DNA of 64,000 bases from CAIVVT01 sp963757265 (lineage in GTDB: Bacteria > Acidobacteriota > Terriglobia > Bryobacterales > Bryobacteraceae): contig CAVWRA010000006.1 of the NCBI GenBank assembly GCA_963757265.1, positions 2,542,001 through 2,606,000 on the forward strand. The letters are read 5' to 3'. Below, one piece after another: positions 46,419-54,941 of the stretch (the first letter of the stretch is position 1; each line of letters begins with the position of its first letter). A program made the position numbers and the translations under genes. Below the pieces are notes generated by a model, which was not told the origin of the DNA, ran no database searches, and saw only the letters and a program-made list of their open reading frames with translations.

Positions 46419-46447
46419 ATCATAAATCGGCTGCGAGGAAGATTCAA
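46419..46447 (-). promoter_or_regulatory. Sigma-70-type promoter of the small transcript
   Basis: Reading the - strand, TTGAAT, 17 bases, TATGAT. Each box has one or two mismatches to the consensus and the spacing is optimal. It is the best-formed promoter noticed in the window. Confidence 0.6.
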
Positions 46448-46751
46448 GAACAAAAGAAACAAAAACACAAGATTTTGTTGTTATAATTTTGGACCCCCAG
46501 CCGATAGCCTCGCCGAGGATCAGCCTGGCGCCAGCGCCGGGACCGCCGACGCGGCGGCTGAGACCGCGAGCGGACGCGCCGGACCCGGATTTGCCCCTGG
46601 CCGTGCTGGCCGGCACATCCCTGAAGTTGTCTTTCCCTGCTAATTAAAAGAAAGGAAACGCCAATCCCGTAGTTAATCTTCCATGATCGGTAGGATCGAT
46701 TGCCCGGTACAGAATCTGGGAGAGTAACGCGGGTGGAGGGTGGGCGCAATG

Positions 46752-46757
46752 TAGAAT
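46752..46757 (+). promoter_or_regulatory. -10 box just upstream of the MFS gene (leaderless start)
   Basis: TAGAAT ends six bases before the GTG at 46764. With the usual 6-7 base distance to the transcription start, the mRNA would begin at or next to the start codon. No ribosome site fits in that space. Confidence 0.45.
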
Positions 46758-46763
46758 ACGGAA

Positions 46764-48005
46764 GTGCAGCCCGAGCCGAATATCCCGCCGGAGCCGGAGC
46801 ATCCTCAGGATGCGCCCGCGCTGGGCGCCGCCATCGTCGCTAAGACAATGGCCGGGTTGCTGATCTCAGGGCTGCTGACGGCGCTGCCGGGGGCCGTTCT
46901 GCCCTACTGGCGGCACTACATCGAATCCCGGTATCTTCTGATTGCGGTTTACTTTCTGGCGCAGATTGCGGGGCTGTTGGGGGCCCGGCTGTGGGCGCCG
47001 CGGCTGGTGCGGACGCAGGGCCTGGGCGTGGCGATGAGCGTCTCCTGCTGGCTGGCGGCGGGGGGCCTATTGGTGATGGGGGTGTTTATTCCGGAGGCGC
47101 ACTGGGGCTGGCGGATCGGTGGGCTGTTGCTGACCGGCTCGGCGGCGGGGCTAATGAACACGGTTGTGTTCGCGGGCACAACCGCGGCCTATGAGCGCCA
47201 TCCCGCGGCGATGGTCAGCCTGGCGGGCGTGTTTTACGGGAGCGGATCGCTGGTGTGCGCGCTGGCGATCGGCAGCAGCTATTTCTTCGAACACACAGCG
47301 GCGGCGATGGCCGTGCTGCTGCTGCTCCTGCCGGCGGCGGGGTGCGTGCTCTACGTCCGGGCCAGGCTTCCAGACCAGCGGCCGACAGTGGAACGGCACT
47401 GGGACGAGAGCGCGCGCGAGTTTCGTTCCCCGGCGGCCATCCTGCTGGCGCTGTTGCTGTTTTTCCAATTCGGGAACGAAGGCGCTATGGGCGGCTGGCT
47501 GGCGCTGTATGTGACGCAGAAGATCGGCATCAGCCCGGCCAACTCGGTTTTTCTGCTGGCGCTGTACTTCGCCGCACTGCTGGTCGGCCGGATCCTGGCG
47601 CAGGTGCTGCTGGGAAGAGTGCGGCACGGGCGGATGCTGACCAGTTCGGTGCTGATGGGCCTGTTAGGGAGCCTGATTCTGGCCTTTACGGACAATTCAT
47701 TCGGCGCCGTCACGGGGGTGCTGCTGTGTGGCGCCGCGTTCTCGACGGTGCTGCCGCTGGCGTTCGAACGGATCGGCGACCGTTTCCCGTATTTCCACCC
47801 GGCCTTTTCGAGCGGCATTTTCGCCATCGCCATGACGGGCGGGTTGCTGGCGCCGGCCTCGCTCGGGCTGTACGCCTACTGGCTGGGCATCGACGTAGTG
47901 ATGGTGCTGCCGATGCTGGGCTCGATCATGGTGCTGCTGCTGGTGCTGCTGATTTTCCTCGAGGCGCGCCGGAACGCGGCCGCGGTGAAGGCTGCCCAAG
48001 GCTAG
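46764..48005 (+). CDS. Major facilitator superfamily transporter
   Basis: A 413-residue inner-membrane protein with 12 predicted hydrophobic segments, beginning after a short proline-rich cytosolic tail. GLLGARLWAPRLVRTQG resembles the loop 2-3 motif of MFS sugar-type carriers, and the second half has LLVGRILAQVLLGRVRHGRML at the matching place. The substrate is unknown; the fold resembles the fucose-permease-like branch. It is followed 64 bases later by rpmE. Confidence 0.82.
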   Translation: MQPEPNIPPEPEHPQDAPALGAAIVAKTMAGLLISGLLTALPGAVLPYWRHYIESRYLLIAVYFLAQIAGLLGARLWAPRLVRTQGLGVAMSVSCWLAAGGLLVMGVFIPEAHWGWRIGGLLLTGSAAGLMNTVVFAGTTAAYERHPAAMVSLAGVFYGSGSLVCALAIGSSYFFEHTAAAMAVLLLLLPAAGCVLYVRARLPDQRPTVERHWDESAREFRSPAAILLALLLFFQFGNEGAMGGWLALYVTQKIGISPANSVFLLALYFAALLVGRILAQVLLGRVRHGRMLTSSVLMGLLGSLILAFTDNSFGAVTGVLLCGAAFSTVLPLAFERIGDRFPYFHPAFSSGIFAIAMTGGLLAPASLGLYAYWLGIDVVMVLPMLGSIMVLLLVLLIFLEARRNAAAVKAAQG

Positions 48006-48069
48006 CGGCGGAAGGCGCCGCGCGGCTGAAACGGTGCGTATGTTAAATTAAAAAGAAAAGGACACACCG

Positions 48070-48315
48070 ATGAAAGCCGGCATCCATCCCGCGTACAACG
48101 TCGTGAAAGTCACCTGCGCCTGCGGGAATACCTTCCAAACCCGTTCCACCCACAAGGGCGACCTGCGCGTAGAAATCTGCTCCAGTTGCCACCCCTTTTT
48201 CACCGGCCGGCAAAAGCTGGTCAACACCGAGGGCCGCGTGGACCGCTTCCAGAAGAAGCTCCTCAAGTCGGCCGAGGTCAAGCGCAAGCGCAGCGAGGGC
48301 GTGCCCGCCAAGTAG
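48070..48315 (+). CDS. rpmE: 50S ribosomal protein L31
   Basis: An 81-residue protein with the zinc-type (C+) signature: TCACGNTF near residue 15 and EICSSCHPFFTG near residue 35, then VNTEGRVDRF. It is a standard bacterial L31 with a short basic tail. It sits on the large subunit near the bridge to the 30S head. It is flanked by the hairpin at 48369-48403. Confidence 0.95.
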   Translation: MKAGIHPAYNVVKVTCACGNTFQTRSTHKGDLRVEICSSCHPFFTGRQKLVNTEGRVDRFQKKLLKSAEVKRKRSEGVPAK

Positions 48316-48368
48316 GCCCGGACCGCGCGGCGCTCCCACGGCAGTTTCAGTTTGCCCGCAAGCACACA

Positions 48369-48403
48369 ATGGCGTCAGGGGCGTTGCAGCCCTCTGACGC
48401 CAT
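48369..48403 (+). terminator. Strong stem-loop after rpmE
   Basis: ATGGCGTCAG (48369-48378) pairs perfectly with CTGACGCCAT (48394-48403), extended inside by GGGC/GCCC. No T-run follows, so it may stop transcription only with Rho or act by protecting the mRNA 3' end. Confidence 0.45.
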
Positions 48404-48452
48404 CTGCGTTGCAGGGCGGGAGGCGCCGCACCATACAAGACCGCTTGGGCTG

Positions 48453-48632
48453 AACCCGGATGTTGCACCAACAATCGGCTGCGGCGCGCGATAGGGCCGC
48501 AGCTACTTCGTTGCCCTCGGTCGCCGTCCTCGACGTACTGCCAAGTACGCCTGCGGGCGGCTCCCGTCGCGCGCCTCGTAGCTACAACCCTCTCATCGCG
48601 CCTCGCTGCGATCGTGGTGCAACATCCGGGTT
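48453..48632 (-). repeat. Dispersed inverted-repeat element, copy 4 (short form, inverted)
   Basis: About 180 bases in the opposite orientation to copy 1. Its ends AACCCGGATGTTGCACC and GGTGCAACATCCGGGTT are perfect 17-base inverted repeats. The interior is the reverse complement of copy 1 with few differences. It lies in the gene-free stretch 48316-48820 between rpmE and the CpxP-like gene. Confidence 0.87.
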
Positions 48633-48820
48633 AACGGTTTGCCAACAAGGAATCAGGAAGTTACAGCCAAGATCCGGCTGACGTTGAGCGGCCTGCGCCA
48701 GCACCTGCCCGGACTCGGTTCGCCGCCCGGCAAGGCGCCATAACTTCTGCACTGCCGGCCTGCGCGATGGAATGCATCCGCCGAAATGAGGACCTGGCCT
48801 GGAGGGATGCGGGCGGGCGG

Positions 48821-49219
48821 CTACTTCTTCTGCTCCTCGCGCATACGGGCTTGGCGCTCGGCCTGGATCTGGTCGTAAATGACGCGCTGATCGGGGCGCA
48901 GCAGGGCGTTGACGCGAGTGTGCTGGCGGTCGTATAGGGCCTTCAGTTCGTCCTTATGCCGCTCGTGGAAGTCCTGGAAGTCCTTGCGCGAGTCGTCCAG
49001 GATCTGCTGAAACTGGGTGACCTGTTGGGGATCGAGATGCAGGCGTTTGGTCAGGTCCTCGACCATCGCCTTGCGGAAGCTCTCGGCGGACTTGTGGGGC
49101 GGGACATCCGGCACGGGATGCGCGGGCAGGACATAGCGATTGGCGAGGACGCCGACGACGAGACCGGCGACAAAGACCAGTGTGACGTAGAGGGCAATGC
49201 GCCAGGCGGCCGGCTTCAT
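48821..49219 (-). CDS. Membrane-anchored CpxP/Spy-like (heavy-metal-sensor type) protein
   Basis: A 132-residue protein with one N-terminal membrane span (ALYVTLVFVAGLVVGVLA) and a helical periplasmic part. The part has LHLDPQQVTQFQQILDDSRKDF and ends in charged helices (VIYDQIQAERQARMREEQ). This matches the LTxxQ-type periplasmic sensors (CpxP, Spy, CnrX-like). The ATG overlaps the anti-sigma gene stop. In an operon with an ECF sigma factor it would sense envelope stress and feed into the anti-sigma protein. Confidence 0.75.
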   Translation of the reverse strand: MKPAAWRIALYVTLVFVAGLVVGVLANRYVLPAHPVPDVPPHKSAESFRKAMVEDLTKRLHLDPQQVTQFQQILDDSRKDFQDFHERHKDELKALYDRQHTRVNALLRPDQRVIYDQIQAERQARMREEQKK

Positions 49220-49611
49220 CTTCGGTTCACCTCAGGGGCAGGAACCCGCGTCATCGGCGCCTGGGCATCCGCCAGCGCGACCTCCTGCAGCAGCATGCGC
49301 TCAGGCCCGGCATCCTCGCTCAACTGGTCGAGGTAGGTCGAATGGTAATAAACGGGCGTGGACTGCGGCGCGCCCTGCAGCAGGACGATCAACAGACTGG
49401 CGGCAGCGGCCAGGCTCAGAAAAGCCTCGGCCCAGCGGCGCCAGGCCACAACCGTCTGGAGCTGCTGCCGGCTTTCGATGCGCGCCCACAGGCGCGGCAT
49501 GAAGTCGGCCGACGGCTCGGGTTGGGGACAGGCGTCCCGGTAGGCCGAGAACCACTCGTCCAACCGGGCGTCGAATTGGCGTGGATCGTGCGCGTCGAAT
49601 TGTTCTTTCAT
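49216..49611 (-). CDS. Putative anti-sigma factor with one membrane span
   Basis: A 131-residue protein: an N-terminal cytosolic helical part (about 1-62), one membrane span (AFLSLAAAASLLIVLLQ) and a short periplasmic tail. No HxxxCxxC zinc motif is present. Its place directly after the sigma gene, with ATGA overlaps on both sides, is the main support for the anti-sigma role. Confidence 0.7.
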   Translation of the reverse strand: MKEQFDAHDPRQFDARLDEWFSAYRDACPQPEPSADFMPRLWARIESRQQLQTVVAWRRWAEAFLSLAAAASLLIVLLQGAPQSTPVYYHSTYLDQLSEDAGPERMLLQEVALADAQAPMTRVPAPEVNRR

Positions 49612-50198
49612 ACGGCGCCCTTTCTCAGAGGGGCTGGTTCCCGCAGTGCCGCAAACGCTTTGAGAACCCTTTGGCGGGCCCGGAACAGCCGGACCTTGAG
49701 AGCGTTCTCGTTGACATCATAGACCGATTCAAGCTCTTTCAAGGAGAGCCCTTCGACTTCCTTGAGGATCAGCAACAACCGGTCCTGCTCGGAAACCTGG
49801 CCGAGCAGCTCGTTCATGAACTCGCGCACGCGCTTCTTTTCGCGGTCGTCGCGGTCCGATTCCGTGCCCACGCGCGCGTCCGCGGCCAGTACCTGCTGCT
49901 CGCTCAGATCGGACATGCGCGACTCCGGGCGGCGCTTGCGCTTGCGCAGATAATCGAGCGAGGCGTTGGTGGTCAGACGATACAGCCAGGGCTCGAAGAT
50001 CTGCGGGTGGCGCAACTGGCCCAACGAGTCATACAGCCGCATAAAAACTTCCTGGGCGACATCCTCGACGTCGTCCGGCCGGCCAATCAGCCGGGCGACG
50101 GTGCCCAGAACCCGGCGGCGATAGGCATTCACCAACGCGGTAAAGGCCGCGGTATCGCCATCCCGCGCCCGCTCGACGGTTTCGACGTCCACCAGCAT
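49608..50198 (-). CDS. ECF RNA polymerase sigma factor
   Basis: A 196-residue sigma factor. Region 2 has DVAQEVFMRLYDSLGQLR and PWLYRLTTNASLDYLRKRKRR (promoter melting). Region 4 has LLLILKEVEGLSLKELESVYDVNENALKVRLFRARQRVLKA. It heads a three-gene operon with an anti-sigma-like and a CpxP-like protein. It probably drives an envelope-stress response and its own operon; the promoter was not identified. The genes start 204 bases from the divergent pcrA start. Confidence 0.92.
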   Translation of the reverse strand: MLVDVETVERARDGDTAAFTALVNAYRRRVLGTVARLIGRPDDVEDVAQEVFMRLYDSLGQLRHPQIFEPWLYRLTTNASLDYLRKRKRRPESRMSDLSEQQVLAADARVGTESDRDDREKKRVREFMNELLGQVSEQDRLLLILKEVEGLSLKELESVYDVNENALKVRLFRARQRVLKAFAALREPAPLRKGAV

Positions 50199-50402
50199 GC
50201 CGGTTCATCGGACAGCGCCGCCTTCCACCCATTCCTTCAATGTGATAGGCGACGCCCGCTCACTGTCAGGTTACAATAATCCCGCACTCGTCCGGCCGTT
50301 TTGGGCGGGAAACCAAAGCTTTTTACATCAATGGGTTACGGCAGCCGGCCGAAGCGCAGACGGGGAGCCGCGTGGTACACTGGCTTGTTTCCCCCTCCCG
50401 AC

Positions 50403-52871
50403 ATGGACTTCCTGGCCGGCCTCAACCCTCCACAGCGCGAAGCGGTCGAACATTTCGAAGGCTCGATGCTGATTCTGGCCGGGGCGGGCAGCGGCAAGAC
50501 GCGCGTGATCACACACCGCATCTGCCACCTGATCGGGGCTCGGGGCGTGGGGGGCGGCTCGATACTGGCGGTCACGTTTACCAACAAAGCGGCGGACGAG
50601 ATGCGGGAGCGCGTGCTCGGGCTGCTGAGCCGGGCCGCGGCCGCGGAGACGCCGGTGATCAGCACCTTCCACAGCTTCGCGGTGCGCCTGCTGCGGCGCG
50701 ACGGGGATCCGCTGGCCGCGCTGCGGCCGGGGTTCACGCGCAACTTCCAGATCTATGACGACGACGATCAGGTGACGGTGCTGAAGCGCGTCTACAAGAG
50801 GCTTGGACTGGGAGACGAATTCCTGAAGCCGCGCGCCGCGCTGTCGATCATCAGCCGCGGGAAGAACCACCGCCAGACGCCGCAGGATTTTGCCGGGCAG
50901 GCCACCAGCCCGCAGGCCGAGCGGCTGGCGAAGGTGTATGAGGAGTATGAAAACGGGTTGTGCGAGGCCAACGCACTGGACTTCGACGATCTGCTGCTGG
51001 AGGCGGTGCGGCTGCTCAGGCAGGACGAGGCGACGAGGGAATGGTACGGCCGCCGCTACCAGTTCCTGATGGTTGACGAGTACCAGGATACCAACCGCAC
51101 GCAGTACGAGCTGATCCGGCTGCTGGCGTCGCGTCACTCGAACGTGGCGGTGGTGGGCGACGAGGACCAGTCGATCTATGGCTGGCGCGGGGCCGACATC
51201 CGCAACATCCTGGACTTCGAGCAGGATTTCCCCGGTGCGCGGGTGATCCGGCTGGAACAGAATTACCGCTCGACCAAAACGATTCTGGACGCGGCCGGCG
51301 CGGTGGTGGCGAACAACACGGCGCGCAAAGGCAAGTGGCTGTGGACCGAGGCCGGGGCGGGGACGCCGATCGGCGTGTTCGAGGCCGACGACGGCGAGCA
51401 GGAAGCGCTGTTCATCGCCGAGACCATCGACAAGCTGCTCAGGAGCGAGCCGGCGGCGCATGTGGCGGTGCTGTACCGGACCAATTTCCAGTCGCGCCAG
51501 ATCGAGGAGGCGCTGCGGCGCTACGGGCGGAAGTACAAGGTCGTCGGCGGGTTCAGTTTCTACCAGCGGGCCGAAGTCAAGGACGCGCTGGCGTATGTGA
51601 AGCTGCTCCTGAATCCGCGCGACAATGTGGCGCTGCTGCGGATCCTCAACGTGCCCGCGCGGGGCGTGGGCAAGACCAGCGTCGAACAGTTGGAGCAACT
51701 GGCCGGCGAGCGGCGAATCAGCCTATGGGAGGCGCTGGCGCAGGGTTGCGATGAGCAGCGCTACGGGGCGCGCGCCGGAGCGGCGCTGGGGGCCTTCCGG
51801 CGGTTGATCGAGCGATTGCGGGAGGGGCTGCCGGCTGAGGCGCCGCACGTGATGCTGCGGCGGATTCTGGACGGGACGGGCTACCTGGCGATGCTCGAGA
51901 CGGATCCCAGCCCGGAGGCCGAATCGAAGCTCGGCAACCTGCAGGAACTGGTGTCGGCAGCGGCCGATGCGGCGGCGCGCGGAGAGTCGATGAAGGAGTT
52001 TCTGGATCACGCGGCACTGGTCTCCGACGCGGACGAAGTGGACGAAGCTGCGCCGGTGAGCCTGCTGACGATGCACAACGCCAAGGGGCTGGAGTTCCCG
52101 GTGGTGTTCATCGCGGGGCTGGAGGAGGGGCTGTTCCCGCACAGCCGCTCGCGCGACAGCGAGGAGCAGCTGGAGGAAGAGCGGCGGCTGTGCTATGTGG
52201 CCATGACGCGCGCTCGGAAGCGGCTGTATCTGAGCCACGCGCGGTATCGGAGACGGTACGGCGGCAGCCCGCCCGAGCCGTGCGTGCCGTCGCGGTTTCT
52301 CAAAGAGATTCCGGCGCACCTGATGGAGATGCTGAGTGCGCGCGCGCCGGAGCGGTATCATGTGGAGCTCTCCGGCGAGCAGCAGATGGTGCGTGAGGCG
52401 GCGCGGCGCAACACTTATACTGGAAAGACATACAACTCGCTGGATCACATCTCGCAGTTCTTCGCGGAGCGCGGAATCCAGACGAATCTGCCGCGGGCGG
52501 CTGCGCCCGGGCGAGCAGCGGAGGCCGGTTCCGAGGGCCCGGACCCACTTTCCGGAGCGGCTGCGCGGCCGCGGATTGAAAAAGTGGCCGATTCGGCAAG
52601 AGTCGCCGATTCACCGGCAAAACAGGGTGAATCGACGGCCAGACGAACTGGTTTCACTGCTGAATCCGCGGCCGTGCCGAAGCCGGCGGCAGCCGGGAAA
52701 CGGGGCGGGGGGATTCGCGCCGGTGCGACGGTTTCTCATCCGAAGTACGGCCAGGGACTGGTGCTGCGCAAGGAGGGCGAAGGCGAGGACGCCAAGCTCA
52801 CGGTGAGTTTTGCACGCCACGGGCTGAAGAAGCTGGTGGCCCGGTATGCGAGTTTGAAAGTACTGGACTAG
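50403..52871 (+). CDS. pcrA: UvrD/PcrA-type DNA helicase
   Basis: An 822-residue superfamily 1A helicase. The ATG at 50403 is chosen because it starts right at the family's NPPQREAVEH (Q motif); the open frame extends upstream without homology. Walker A is LAGAGSGKT (K32). VDEYQDTN is motif II, GDEDQSIYGWRGA motif III, and TMHNAKGLEFPVVF motif V. The C-terminus has the PcrA-type Tudor-like domain (GATVSHPKYGQGLVL) that binds RNA polymerase. Between them lies a low-complexity linker rich in Ala and Pro. Role: repair and removal of stalled complexes. Confidence 0.92.
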   Translation: MDFLAGLNPPQREAVEHFEGSMLILAGAGSGKTRVITHRICHLIGARGVGGGSILAVTFTNKAADEMRERVLGLLSRAAAAETPVISTFHSFAVRLLRRDGDPLAALRPGFTRNFQIYDDDDQVTVLKRVYKRLGLGDEFLKPRAALSIISRGKNHRQTPQDFAGQATSPQAERLAKVYEEYENGLCEANALDFDDLLLEAVRLLRQDEATREWYGRRYQFLMVDEYQDTNRTQYELIRLLASRHSNVAVVGDEDQSIYGWRGADIRNILDFEQDFPGARVIRLEQNYRSTKTILDAAGAVVANNTARKGKWLWTEAGAGTPIGVFEADDGEQEALFIAETIDKLLRSEPAAHVAVLYRTNFQSRQIEEALRRYGRKYKVVGGFSFYQRAEVKDALAYVKLLLNPRDNVALLRILNVPARGVGKTSVEQLEQLAGERRISLWEALAQGCDEQRYGARAGAALGAFRRLIERLREGLPAEAPHVMLRRILDGTGYLAMLETDPSPEAESKLGNLQELVSAAADAAARGESMKEFLDHAALVSDADEVDEAAPVSLLTMHNAKGLEFPVVFIAGLEEGLFPHSRSRDSEEQLEEERRLCYVAMTRARKRLYLSHARYRRRYGGSPPEPCVPSRFLKEIPAHLMEMLSARAPERYHVELSGEQQMVREAARRNTYTGKTYNSLDHISQFFAERGIQTNLPRAAAPGRAAEAGSEGPDPLSGAAARPRIEKVADSARVADSPAKQGESTARRTGFTAESAAVPKPAAAGKRGGGIRAGATVSHPKYGQGLVLRKEGEGEDAKLTVSFARHGLKKLVARYASLKVLD

Positions 52872-52876
52872 GACAC

Positions 52877-53035
52877 ATGGACACCAAGAAAGTAACCGAC
52901 CGCAAAGAGCGGAAAGAACTGAAGCGCAAGGCGCGGGCGAAGGCGCCGGCAGCGACGAAGCGGGCGTCGGGCGTGGCCCGCGGCTCAATGAAGAAGAAAG
53001 TGAAAGTGATGGCCAAGGGCCAGCGCAAGCGCTAG
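52877..53035 (+). CDS. Very small basic protein
   Basis: A 52-residue frame from ATG 52877 to TAG 53033-53035, with AGGA just upstream and only five bases after the pcrA stop. About 40% of residues are Lys or Arg (VTDRKERKELKRKARAKAP at the start, MKKKVKVMAKGQRKR at the end). It could be a nucleic-acid-binding peptide. The position and ribosome site support a real gene; the function is unknown. Confidence 0.5.
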   Translation: MDTKKVTDRKERKELKRKARAKAPAATKRASGVARGSMKKKVKVMAKGQRKR

Positions 53036-53055
53036 CTCTCCTCTGTCGATACCCA

Positions 53056-53198
53056 CCGGCGAACGCGCGATAGGGCCATGTCTACCTCGTTGCGCTGGGC
53101 CCAGGGGGCGCCCCCGTGCTCGACGTTCGCCTAAGTACGTCTGGAGCCGTCCTCCCTGCGCGCCTGGAACGCATGATCCTCGCGCGCGTTTCGGGTTG
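53056..53198 (-). repeat. Dispersed element, copy 6 (decayed, no intact ends)
   Basis: AACGCGCGATAGGGCC, CTACCTCGTTGCGCTGGGCC, GCTCGACGTTCGCCTAAGTACG and GGAGCCGTCC match the long form of the element in inverted orientation, with many substitutions. The terminal repeats are not preserved, apart from a faint TTTCGGGTT at the right side. It fills the spacer upstream of the permease gene. Confidence 0.6.
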
Positions 53199-53381
53199 AC
53201 AGGCAACGCGCGACAGCAGAGGCCAGGGCATGGAGGTTCAGGGCGCACTCGCTGCCCCCGGATTAGCGGATCGAAACCCGGCGTGGGACCCTGATAATCT
53301 TGTAGGACCAAGCAAGCGGTGAGGCCGCACGGCGCGCGTTGGCGCGCCCGATCCCGCTTCTCCAGCACCGGGGAGACGCCG

Positions 53382-54905
53382 TTGAATCAACTGTTCCGCA
53401 CCAAGAGCATCGACGCGCTGATCGAGGCGTCGAACGAAGAGGGTCACCGCCTGAAGCGCACCCTGGGTCCGTGGAGCCTGATGGCGCTGGGCATCGGCGC
53501 GGTGATCGGCTCGGGGATCTTCACACTCACAGGGACGGCGGCGGCGGGCAAAGTCGAGAAGCTGCAGTCGATCCTCAACGCGACGGTGCTGGACGTGGTG
53601 CTGTTCGGCTCGCACGCCGGCTCGCAGATGGGGCGGCCGGGGGCCGGGCCGGCGATCACACTGTCGTTCGTGCTGGTGGCGATCGCGTGCTTGTTCGCCG
53701 GGCTGTGCTACGCCGAACTATCGTCGATGATCCCCATCGCAGGCAGCGCCTACACCTACTCGTACGCGATTCTGGGCGAGATTTTTGCGTGGATCATCGG
53801 CTGGGACCTGATTCTGGAATACGCGGTTTCCAACATGAGCGTGGCGGTGGGGTTTTCAGCGTATATCCAGGACCTGCTCCAAAACCTTTTCGGATTCCAT
53901 TTGCCGGCCCACTTCGCGTTCCCGCCGCTGCCCGCGCCGGGCCAGCCGGGCGGGTGGTTCAACGTGCCGGCGCTGGTGATCACGATGCTGGTGACCGTGA
54001 TCCTGGTGCGGGGCGTCAAGGAAAGCGCCGAAGTGAACACCACGATGGTGCTGATCAAGATCGCCGCGATTCTCATTTTCTGTTTCGGGGCGGCGAGCGC
54101 GATCCGGCCGGAGAACTGGCATCCGTTCGCTCCCAACGGCTTCTCGGGCGTGCTGACCGGCGCGTCGATCGTGTTCTTCACCTACATCGGCTTCGACTCG
54201 GTATCGACGGCCGCCGAAGAGTGCCGGAACCCCCAGCGCGACCTGCCGATCGGGATCATCTCAACGCTGATCGTGTGCACGATCTTGTACGGCGCGGTGT
54301 CGCTGGTGCTGACCGGTATCGTGCGCTACGACATGCTGGGCAGCGATTCGCCGGTGGCTGACGCGCTACGGGTGCTGGGCTTCAACCGGCTGCGGCTGAT
54401 CGTGACGGCGGGCGCGCTGATGGGCATGCTGTCGTCGCTGCTGGTGTACCAGTACGGCCAGGCGCGGGTGTGGTTCGCGATGTCCCGCGACGGGCTGCTG
54501 CCGAAGATGTTCTCGGCGGTCCACAGGAGCTACCAGACGCCCCATATCAGCACCTGGATCGCGGGCCTGTTCGTGGGCATTCCAGCGGGCATCTGGGACA
54601 TCGCGACGTTCGCCGAACTATCCAACATCGGCACGCTGTTCGCGTTCATCCTGGTGTCGGCGGGCGTGATCGTGCTGCGGAGGAGCCAGCCGGAGAGGCG
54701 GCGCGCGTTCCGCGTGCCCTTCGTGCCGCTGTTTCCGCTGATCTCGATCGCCTGCTGCCTGGTGCTGATGATGGGGCTGCCGCTGCTGACATGGCTGCGG
54801 TTCTTCGTGTGGCTGATTATCGGGCTGGCGATCTACTGGTTCTACAGCCGGTTCCGCAGCGCGCTGCACAAGACGGGTTTTTCGAAGGCTGGCGAAACAT
54901 TGTGA
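53382..54905 (+). CDS. APC family amino acid permease
   Basis: A 507-residue inner-membrane protein with about 12 spans. The TTG at 53382 follows GGGAGA and gives the usual short N-terminus; a GTG at 53319 is an alternative. LMALGIGAVIGSGIFTLTG is the unwound first helix that binds the amino acid backbone. FFTYIGFDSVSTAAEECRNPQRDLP is the family's sixth-helix region. It resembles cationic amino acid transporters. An extra segment after the first helix (GKVEKLQSILN...) is longer than usual. Confidence 0.88.
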   Translation: MNQLFRTKSIDALIEASNEEGHRLKRTLGPWSLMALGIGAVIGSGIFTLTGTAAAGKVEKLQSILNATVLDVVLFGSHAGSQMGRPGAGPAITLSFVLVAIACLFAGLCYAELSSMIPIAGSAYTYSYAILGEIFAWIIGWDLILEYAVSNMSVAVGFSAYIQDLLQNLFGFHLPAHFAFPPLPAPGQPGGWFNVPALVITMLVTVILVRGVKESAEVNTTMVLIKIAAILIFCFGAASAIRPENWHPFAPNGFSGVLTGASIVFFTYIGFDSVSTAAEECRNPQRDLPIGIISTLIVCTILYGAVSLVLTGIVRYDMLGSDSPVADALRVLGFNRLRLIVTAGALMGMLSSLLVYQYGQARVWFAMSRDGLLPKMFSAVHRSYQTPHISTWIAGLFVGIPAGIWDIATFAELSNIGTLFAFILVSAGVIVLRRSQPERRRAFRVPFVPLFPLISIACCLVLMMGLPLLTWLRFFVWLIIGLAIYWFYSRFRSALHKTGFSKAGETL

Positions 54906-54911
54906 TGTATA
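54906..54911 (+). promoter_or_regulatory. Consensus -10 box before the secreted methyltransferase gene
   Basis: A perfect TATAAT lies 30 bases before the ATG at 54942, just after the permease stop. No good -35 box is seen. It suggests that the methyltransferase gene and those after it form their own unit. Confidence 0.4.
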
Positions 54912-54941
54912 ATTGATCGAAACAGATTTCTGCTTCCCTGT

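Noticed and set aside
46392..46616. 74-codon - strand frame ending in QPIYDRFNAEERR
   Set aside because: It runs through the promoter and leader of the small RNA and is low-complexity Gly/Arg/Ser at its start; no supporting ribosome site.
48460..48681. Peptides such as LHQQSAAARDRAA translated from the dispersed repeat
   Set aside because: They arise from the same repeat DNA in several copies, have no ribosome sites and differ in frame between copies, so they are translation artefacts of the element.
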